From contig JAFQCI010000075.1 of NCBI GenBank assembly GCA_017416505.1, forward strand, positions 1 through 29,269: a stretch of DNA of 29,269 nucleotides. The letters run 5' to 3'. A program made the translations under genes and the position numbers. Below, in pieces: positions 24,363 through 29,269 of this stretch. This DNA comes from Lachnospiraceae bacterium (lineage in GTDB: Bacteria > Bacillota_A > Clostridia > Lachnospirales > Lachnospiraceae). Below the pieces are notes generated by a model. That model was not told the DNA's origin. It saw only the letters and a program-made list of their open reading frames with translations, and did not search any database. Every line of letters starts with the position of its first letter. The stretch's first letter is position 1.

Positions 24363-25337
24363 ATGACAGAGATTATGAGAAAAGAAAGTAACTTGAACAC
24401 TTTGGAAGGAAGAAACTTTACGGAATTAATTCCTGAATTTCTGATTGCCATTGACCACGGGTGGAGTTCCATTAAGACTCCAAGTATCATTTTTGAGAAT
24501 GGTATTACGGAATTACAGACCATGCCTGCCACAAAGGATAACCTGCTTGAGTTTCGAGGCAGAAAATATGTTATCGGTCAGGGCAGAATGGGTAAGCAGG
24601 AGACCAAGACGGAAAATGAAAATTATTATCTTCTGACACTGGCTGCCATTGCCAAGGAATTAAGAGAACGTACGGAGGCGAAAGTAGTTAAGGTAAATCT
24701 TGCGGTGGGTGTTCCGCTTACCCTTTATGGCAAGGAAAAGAAGGAATTTAAGAATTATCTTCGTGCCAATGACAAAGTGTCCTTTTACTATGAAGGGGTC
24801 AGATATGTGGTGCATTTTGGCAAGGTAAGGGTATTTGCACAGTGCCATGCAGCAATTGCCAACCGAATGGAAGGGATGGAGCGACTGACAGCGGTGGATT
24901 GTGGTTCGTGGACACTGGATATTATGTCGGTGGTGAATAAGGTTCCCGTTCTTGACGAGTGCCACACTTATCAGCAGGGGCTGATTACTGCCATTGACTG
25001 TATTCAGAAGGAGTGCATAGCAAAATATGGTAAGGAAGTGCCGGAGTATATCATCAATGAAGTAATTGAAACGGGAGATACCAAAGCCATTGCTAAAAAT
25101 AAGGAATCCATTATGGATACCATCAATGCAGGGCTGAAACGATATGCCCTTGAAGTGGAAGCCAAGCTTCGTGAACTGAAAATTGACTTTGATTTTACCA
25201 ATGTGGTGTATGTTGGTGGCGGAGCCGGAGTTATGAGACGTTTTGGAAGTTGTACCGGAGAAAATGTGCGATATGTAACAGATGTCCGTGCCAATGCGCT
25301 AGGCTATCAGTATTTAGCACAGAATCTGGAGGTGTAG
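24363..25337 (+). CDS. ParM/StbA-like actin for plasmid or ICE segregation
   Basis: 324 residues, actin/Hsp70-fold ATPase of the ParM family. FLIAIDHGWSSIKTPSIIF is the phosphate-1 loop segment, LTAVDCGSWTLDIM the phosphate-2 loop, and VVYVGGGAGVMRR the adenosine-binding segment. It should polymerise to move a replicon or integrated element apart during division. The ATG at 24363 follows AAAGAGG at five bases; the open frame upstream to 24279 overlaps a terminator hairpin and is not likely coding. The following gene, starting four bases after the stop, is in the position of the ParR adaptor, so a parMR cassette is likely. Confidence 0.9.
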   Translation: MTEIMRKESNLNTLEGRNFTELIPEFLIAIDHGWSSIKTPSIIFENGITELQTMPATKDNLLEFRGRKYVIGQGRMGKQETKTENENYYLLTLAAIAKELRERTEAKVVKVNLAVGVPLTLYGKEKKEFKNYLRANDKVSFYYEGVRYVVHFGKVRVFAQCHAAIANRMEGMERLTAVDCGSWTLDIMSVVNKVPVLDECHTYQQGLITAIDCIQKECIAKYGKEVPEYIINEVIETGDTKAIAKNKESIMDTINAGLKRYALEVEAKLRELKIDFDFTNVVYVGGGAGVMRRFGSCTGENVRYVTDVRANALGYQYLAQNLEV

Positions 25338-25340
25338 CCT

Positions 25341-25856
25341 ATGGCAACAAGGTCAATTGCATTCCGGTTGAATGATAAGAACCGGGAAGATAAGGAAATC
25401 ATGGACTGGCTGGACAAGGTGGTCTATGAGGGTGAGTATTATGATTCTCTGACGGAGGCTGTGAAGTGGGCGATTCTATGTTTTGTCCGTGGAGAAATCC
25501 GATTTCGGGAAGAGATGACCACAATAGAGCTTATGCAGGAGTTTGTCAGGGAATTTGCCAAGCAGAGTAAGGCAGACAATGAGCAGATTATGCAGGATGC
25601 AGTTACAAGGATTCTTGCAACCATTATCAGTGCAATGGGACAGCAGGCAAGCGGTTATGTGGCTGTCCCTGCCATGATGCAGATGCAGGGAATGAATGTG
25701 ATGCCCGTACCACCTGTGACACCAGCAGAGCCGACAGAACCAGTGAAGGAAATGGTGGAAAATTTACCGGAAAATAACTTGGAGTTGTCCGATAAGCCGC
25801 TGGATGATGGGGCACTTGCTTCACTGTCTGCCATGTTTGGGGATGATGAGGACTAA
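25341..25856 (+). CDS. ParR-like DNA-binding adaptor (inferred from position)
   Basis: 171 residues. The N-terminal part MATRSIAFRLNDKNREDKEI, then helices through about residue 110, resembles small ribbon-helix-helix adaptors. The C-terminal 55 residues are Pro-, Glu- and Met-rich and end acidic (FGDDED), as expected for an adaptor tail that contacts the actin filament. The gene follows the ParM-like gene after three bases and has GGAGGTG as its ribosome site. Together these suggest ParR, which binds the centromere-like parC repeats. No parC repeats were found near the pair, so this is inference. Confidence 0.6.
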   Translation: MATRSIAFRLNDKNREDKEIMDWLDKVVYEGEYYDSLTEAVKWAILCFVRGEIRFREEMTTIELMQEFVREFAKQSKADNEQIMQDAVTRILATIISAMGQQASGYVAVPAMMQMQGMNVMPVPPVTPAEPTEPVKEMVENLPENNLELSDKPLDDGALASLSAMFGDDED

Positions 25857-25934
25857 AAAGAATAAATTATTAATGAAGTATTGAAAAAAGTGTGGTACAC
25901 TATGATTAATTAGAATGCAAAGGAGACGAAGAGA

Positions 25935-26366
25935 ATGGCAGTTGCAACATATAACGATTATCTGCGTAAGCTTTTGAACGGAATACCATGTATTCTGGCG
26001 TTTGATACTGCGGCAGATTATTTGGGACTTACTAATGGCGGTTATCGTGAAAAAGCACAGATATATGTTATGGAAAAATAGCCTGCAACTGATACGGAAC
26101 AAACCCTAATAGATTCCTTTGCTGAAAAGGAATGTCAAAACAGACAGGGATTATTGTGTACCACCATAAATCAGACCATTGTTGATTTGTTGGAAAGAGA
26201 CGGGGATGAGCAGATTATTACGGAAAGTCTTGCGAATTATTACGAGGAACATGGGCAGAGCTTTGACGGGCTTGATATACCGAAGCATCTGAGCCCCCGA
26301 TTTGAAAAATACAGTGAATGGGCAATGGCATATTATGAAGAAGATTTTTTGGGAAAGGAATGGTGA
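25935..26366 (+). pseudogene. AbiEi-like antitoxin gene with an in-frame TAG
   Basis: A single 144-codon frame. It starts with a DNA-binding-like N-terminus (ATYNDYLRKLLNGIPCILAF then AADYLGLTNGGYREKAQIYV), is interrupted by TAG at 26079-26081, and continues in the same frame as PATDTEQTLIDSF then LLCTTINQTIVDLLERDGDE to a TGA at 26364. The shape resembles type IV AbiEi-family antitoxins (winged helix plus C-terminal domain). No frameshift is needed: only the one stop separates the halves. Either the antitoxin is dead, it is translated by readthrough, or two pieces are made. An AGGAGACGAAGAG site precedes the ATG. The HipA-like gene follows at once. Confidence 0.65.
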
Positions 26367-26371
26367 TACAG

Positions 26372-27325
26372 ATGTTAAATCTGATAGATTTTGATAATTA
26401 TGGGCAGAACCAGAGAATGTATGGAGGAACTGCCGGAAGAAAGATGGGCATATGTTATAAGGATGAAAATTATATACTGAAATTTCCGGGTAATTTAAAG
26501 GAACAGCAGATGAAGAATATCAATCTGAGTTATTCCAACAGTCCGGTATGTGAGTACATCGGCTCTAAGGTCTATGAAATAATTGGTATGGATGTGCACG
26601 AAACAATACTCGGAACAAGAAACGGAAAGACGGTGGTTGCATGTAAGGACTTTTTGGATGAAGGTGACCGACTGTATGAATTTGATAAAATCAAAGTAAC
26701 CTTTGAACCTCATTTTTTAGACTCAAATGGTAATGAGACAAATGGTGTAGGTGTTGATTTATATGAGATTCTAATGACAATAAAGGAACACCCTATTTTA
26801 GCGGATATAAAAGATGTTGAATTGTATTTCTGGAAGATGTTTGTAATAGATGCGTGGATTGGCAATCCCGACAGAAATAATAGTAACTGGGGAATTATCA
26901 TAAAGGCAGACGGAACGAAACGACTGGCACCTGTGTATGATAATGGAAACTGCTTTAACTGCAAATGGGATGATGCCAAGATGGAACAGGTTATATCCGA
27001 TCCAAGAACAGTTCAGGCGGAGGCGTTTTCGGGCAGAAGGTGTATCTTTGAGTTGAATGGAAAAAAGGTCAATCCATATCAGCTTATAGAAAAAAGGGAG
27101 TATGCGGCATGTGATGAGGCATTAGCAAAACTGGTGCCTGCAATGCATGTGAAGCTTGGAGAAATTCAGGAAATGATTGATGATATTCCGGTTATTTCAG
27201 AGGTACAGAAAAAGTTTTACAAGGTAATGCTTCAGACGAGGCTTGATAAGGTATTTATGCCTGTTTATCAGGAAATTATGGTAGAAAGGTCAAAGAATCA
27301 TGACCGGGGAGGAAGGTGTCGCTAA
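26372..27325 (+). CDS. HipA/CtkA-like kinase, likely toxin
   Basis: 317 residues of HipA-fold kinase sequence. YILKFPGN (Lys for ATP), the catalytic loop FVIDAWIGNPDRNNSNWGIII (Asp at about 160, Asn downstream) and the metal Asp of RLAPVYDNGNCF (about 188) are visible. This places it near HipA and CtkA kinases, which phosphorylate cellular proteins and stop growth when not restrained. The upstream gene is the likely antitoxin and overlaps it or sits six bases away. ATG 26372 matches the natural start; ATG 26360 is possible but has no spacing for a ribosome site. A small gene overlaps its last base. It may be active, since no key residue is missing. Confidence 0.75.
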   Translation: MLNLIDFDNYGQNQRMYGGTAGRKMGICYKDENYILKFPGNLKEQQMKNINLSYSNSPVCEYIGSKVYEIIGMDVHETILGTRNGKTVVACKDFLDEGDRLYEFDKIKVTFEPHFLDSNGNETNGVGVDLYEILMTIKEHPILADIKDVELYFWKMFVIDAWIGNPDRNNSNWGIIIKADGTKRLAPVYDNGNCFNCKWDDAKMEQVISDPRTVQAEAFSGRRCIFELNGKKVNPYQLIEKREYAACDEALAKLVPAMHVKLGEIQEMIDDIPVISEVQKKFYKVMLQTRLDKVFMPVYQEIMVERSKNHDRGGRCR

Positions 27326-27543
27326 TGTATATCAACGAGAACATCGTATTAAGGGAAGATTTGCCTGAGAAGCTGAAATCAGAGTTTCAGATATTGCAGG
27401 AATACTATGATGCGGATGACTGGCTTATGTTTGATATATATTTGGAGGCTTTTGAAGCTACTGTGAAAGCTCACTATATAGCTGGGAAAATATCAATGGA
27501 GGATTTAAGGCGGATTTTTGAAAGATATGGCATCCCGCATTAG
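27325..27543 (+). CDS. Small acidic protein, third gene of the HipA-like locus
   Basis: 72 residues, acidic and helical (SEFQILQEYYDADDWLMFD...). Its ATG overlaps the last base of the kinase stop (TAATG), with GGAGGAAGG just upstream, so translation is coupled to the kinase. No family recognised; similar small genes may occur after CtkA-like kinases in clostridial elements. It may be an extra regulator or an inhibitor of the kinase. This is inference from position only. Confidence 0.6.
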   Translation: MYINENIVLREDLPEKLKSEFQILQEYYDADDWLMFDIYLEAFEATVKAHYIAGKISMEDLRRIFERYGIPH

Positions 27544-27610
27544 GGTGTGCTTTTTAGAAAAAGGTTTTATATGTCAAACAAACCGTAAAACAGAATAGAG
27601 AAAATAAGTA

Positions 27611-27665
27611 AAAACTGTGAAACAAAATGGTTCAAATGAGCCGGAAGTGTTTGACAGTTTTTTTA
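27611..27665 (+). terminator. Terminator after the toxin-like locus
   Basis: AAAACTGTGAAAC and GTTTGACAGTTTT pair with one mismatch and are followed by a T-run (TTTTTTTA). Confidence 0.75.
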
Positions 27666-27698
27666 TTGCCCTTTTATCCGTATAACAGTTTGTATAAC

Positions 27699-27760
27699 AA
27701 AAGGCAGGATATTGGCAGAAAGTGTATTACATTTTCGCCGGTAGTCCTGCCTTTTGTTTT
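27699..27760 (+). terminator. Second terminator, long stem
   Basis: AAAAGGCAGGA and TCCTGCCTTTT are perfect 11-bp arms around an inner stem that contains GGC/GCC, followed by GTTTT. It is bidirectional. Confidence 0.8.
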
Positions 27761-27817
27761 ACAAAAATTCATCTGCAAGGGTGGATTTCAGTGAAATATC
27801 GGTATAAATATCGGGGT

Positions 27818-27865
27818 TTTAGGGGCTTTTGTCCCTAACAAGATTGGAAACGCATTGCGATTTCC
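27818..27865. other. Structured non-coding stretch before cas1
   Basis: Two small perfect stems lie in tandem: TTAGGG/CCCTAA (27819-27838) and GGAAA/TTTCC with an inner CGCATTGCG palindrome (27846-27865). They may be an RNA. No anti-repeat or array repeat is available to decide whether it has anything to do with a tracrRNA. Confidence 0.3.
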
Positions 27866-27928
27866 GTATCTTGCAGTTTTTGTCTGAAAGAAATAAGTTT
27901 TTTATTGGTAGTGGAATGATATATATCG

Positions 27929-27937
27929 TGATATAAT
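27929..27937 (+). promoter_or_regulatory. Extended -10 promoter of cas1-cas2
   Basis: TGATATAAT is an extended -10 sequence (TGnTATAAT), 43 bases before the cas1 start. No good -35 is needed with this type. The TSS would lie near 27944. Confidence 0.55.
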
Positions 27938-27980
27938 CAGTATACTTAAATATTTTGGAGTTATCGGAGAGGTGAAGTTT

Positions 27981-28886
27981 ATGGGATTTCGTACACTTGA
28001 AATTAGTCATGCGGCAGAAATACACATAAAAGAAGGACAATTGGAAATTACAACAGACGATGGAGTTGCAATTGTTCCGATAGAGGACTTGAATCAGATT
28101 ATGGTACATGGTGCTAATATACGACTTTCTACAATGGATTTATCTATCTTAAGTCAAAATAAGGTAGCACTGATGACGCTTGATGACAGATATTTACCTA
28201 CAGCCATTGTGCTGCCCTTTGAAGGTCATGCAAGACAGTCTAAATTAATGCATGCACAGGTAAATACTACACATGAAAAATATATGGAGTTATGGATTGA
28301 TATTATAAAACAAAAGATAAGTAATCAATCCAGAGCTTTGTCTATTATGGGTTTGGATGGTGCGGAAAGAATTGCAGAGTATGTGGTAACTGTAGATGAG
28401 GAAAATGTGGATTACTGTGAATCATTAGCTGCTAAAGAATATTTTTCATATTATCATGAGGGATTTAACAGAAGAAGTGAGGACCCTATAAATAGCAGAC
28501 TGAATTACGGCTATGCTGTTGTAAGAAGTGCAATTGCAAGAAAACTGGTGGCAACGGGTTTTCATCCAACTTTTGGAATACATCATGACAATCAATTGAA
28601 TGCATTTAATCTGGCCGATGATTTGATAGAACCGTATCGTGCAATAGTTGATTTAGTAGCACATAACAATATAGCGTCAAATATTCAGTTGACAAAATCA
28701 GAAAGAAGAGAATTAGCACATGTATTACATAATGCCTGTATCGTCGATGGAGTCAAGGTTAATGTAATGTCGGCGATTGATATTATGGTAGAAAGTTTAA
28801 AGAGGATTATTTTAGATGCTTCGACAGAAAAACTGAAGTTACCAATGATTCTGCCGATTGAAAGTATGGAGGGAATTACGGAATGA
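27981..28886 (+). CDS. cas1: CRISPR integrase Cas1, type II-like
   Basis: 301 residues. Cas1 is the nuclease/integrase that, with Cas2, inserts new spacers into CRISPR arrays. The type II features are clear: LDDRYLPTAIVLPFEG, KISNQSR, PINSRLNYGYAVVRSAIARK, and the active site Glu147 (ESLAAKEYF), His202 (GIHHDNQ) and Glu217 (DDLIEPYR). These align with E149, H205 and E220 of the S. pyogenes protein. ATG 27981 has GAGAGGTG seven bases upstream, better than GTG 27972. The gene overlaps cas2 by four bases. No cas9 is upstream: the preceding 440 bases are non-coding and the next gene is a small acidic protein. Confidence 0.93.
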   Translation: MGFRTLEISHAAEIHIKEGQLEITTDDGVAIVPIEDLNQIMVHGANIRLSTMDLSILSQNKVALMTLDDRYLPTAIVLPFEGHARQSKLMHAQVNTTHEKYMELWIDIIKQKISNQSRALSIMGLDGAERIAEYVVTVDEENVDYCESLAAKEYFSYYHEGFNRRSEDPINSRLNYGYAVVRSAIARKLVATGFHPTFGIHHDNQLNAFNLADDLIEPYRAIVDLVAHNNIASNIQLTKSERRELAHVLHNACIVDGVKVNVMSAIDIMVESLKRIILDASTEKLKLPMILPIESMEGITE

Positions 28887-29158
28887 GATTACTTGTTATT
28901 CTTAGTCCAACAGATAGATGGGGAACTAAAACAGAGTATACGAGGCTTCGAAAGTTTTTACATAAAGATGGCTATTTGCGAATAGCACCGGAAGTATATA
29001 TGCGGATAGTGCAAAATAGGAAAGCATCCGAAAAACATTACAGACGAATTGAAGAGTACGCACCTAAAACCGGAATAGTAAGACTTTTACGTTTGACAGA
29101 GAAGCAATATAATAACATATATTTGGTGAGTTACTGTACAGACCCTAACTTGCATTAA
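28883..29158 (+). CDS. cas2: CRISPR Cas2, type II-like, first-strand Asp absent
   Basis: 91 residues, the standard length, overlapping cas1 by ATGA. The body is recognisable by comparison with type II Cas2: RLRKFLHKDGYLRIAPEVYMRI aligns with [21 protein letters not shown], and a C-terminal TEKQ is present. The first strand reads MRLLVILSPTDRWG, where type II proteins usually have a MFDMPTDT-like motif with an Asp near residue 8. Here Ser8 is in its place and one residue is missing. This may be a natural subfamily. In some systems the Cas2 nuclease residues are not needed for integration, so it may still work with Cas1. Confidence 0.88.
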   Translation: MRLLVILSPTDRWGTKTEYTRLRKFLHKDGYLRIAPEVYMRIVQNRKASEKHYRRIEEYAPKTGIVRLLRLTEKQYNNIYLVSYCTDPNLH

Positions 29159-29160
29159 AC

Positions 29161-29208
29161 AAACCGATGGTATAAACTTGAAGTAATCAAGTGTAAGCCA
29201 TCGGTTTT
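29161..29208. terminator. Terminator after cas2, bidirectional
   Basis: AAACCGATGG and CCATCGGTTT form a 10-bp stem extended by imperfect pairing (TAAACTTGA/TCAAGTGTA) around a short loop, with TTTTCTTT following. It also suits the converging minus-strand gene that ends at 29211. Confidence 0.8.
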
Positions 29209-29210
29209 CT

Positions 29211-29269
29211 TTATCCAAATATCTTGGACACGCTGTCGAATAAATTTACATCATCTTTTTTGCGCATCA
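29211..29269 (-). CDS. C-terminal end of an unknown gene (partial)
   Basis: The minus strand is open from the window edge to TAA at 29211-29213, ending KKDDVNLFDSVSKIFG. This is a short acidic/hydrophobic tail. It is too short to identify. Its end is close to the cas2 terminator, as expected for a converging neighbour. Confidence 0.4.
   Translation of the reverse strand, partial: MRKKDDVNLFDSVSKIFG

Larger units (their letters stand above)
27544..27980. other. Gap between the toxin-like locus and cas1
   Basis: No coding frame of note lies here. It holds two terminators (27611-27665 and 27699-27760), two GTATAACA direct repeats at 27680-27698, two AAATATCGG repeats at about 27794-27813, a structured stretch at 27818-27865 and the cas1 promoter. 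The position where cas9 would be expected in a type II locus is empty. Confidence 0.6.

Noticed and set aside
27544..27980. A CRISPR array or tracrRNA next to cas1
   Set aside because: There are no regularly spaced repeats of 30-40 bases; the direct repeats present are 8-9 bases long and occur only twice each.
1..29269. tRNA or rRNA genes
   Set aside because: No cloverleaf with GGTTCGA-type arm or rRNA-like sequence was noticed by eye; a tRNA scan was not possible here.

Overview
The window looks like chromosome of a low-GC, anaerobic Firmicute of the Lachnospiraceae/Clostridia type. The reasons are AT-rich DNA, strong GGAGG ribosome sites, the neighbours glmU, pth, mfd and a PrsA-like foldase, a FabV-type enoyl reductase, a Csp-like subtilase, and mobile modules (MobA/MobL relaxase, TnpV, ParM, large serine recombinase) common in gut clostridia. 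The species cannot be named from the sequence.

Left accessory segment (1-4184): the end of a membrane protein gene, a terminator, then a decayed mobilisable element on the minus strand (DUF6040-like coiled-coil membrane protein, an 83-residue coiled-coil protein, and a MobA/MobL relaxase lacking its N-terminus). It meets a large serine recombinase, also lacking its N-terminus, head to head at about 2208-2217. The C-terminal part of an XRE-type regulator follows. Next come an intergenic stretch with a perfect 16-bp inverted repeat and a 14-segment-type MFS exporter (4627-6045, minus).

Core segment (about 6600-22260): a UDP-GlcNAc pyrophosphorylase with only the N-terminal GlmU domain, pth, mfd and a PpiC/PrsA-like lipoprotein on the plus strand. 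On the minus strand are a YggS-type PLP protein, a class I DAHP synthase, a two-gene ATPase + TOPRIM module resembling AbiL/RloAB defence pairs, and a Csp-like subtilase. FabV and an ABC-F ATPase, probably one operon, follow on the plus strand. Two dispersed repeat families lie between these genes: a hairpin-rich element of about 120-166 bp (two inverted copies, about 87% identical over the shared 120 bp) and a short palindrome around GTTACTGTTC/GTGTGAA (four copies), one of which encodes the stop codon and last residues of the TOPRIM gene.

Right accessory segment (22439-29269): an XRE regulator cut off just after its DNA-binding helix, then a mobile-element module: a small membrane protein, a lipoprotein, TnpV, a ParM-like actin and its likely ParR adaptor, and a three-gene toxin-antitoxin-like locus. 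In that locus an AbiEi-type antitoxin carries one in-frame TAG, and is followed by a HipA/CtkA-like kinase and a small acidic protein. The window ends with type II-like cas1 and cas2 without cas9, csn2 or a visible array; this Cas2 lacks the usual first-strand aspartate.

Most striking are the ATPase/TOPRIM pair, the cas1-cas2 pair without an effector, the HipA-like locus with an interrupted antitoxin, the two repeat families, and two XRE genes cut at the same conserved spot next to mobile DNA. None can be shown to be new without database searches.
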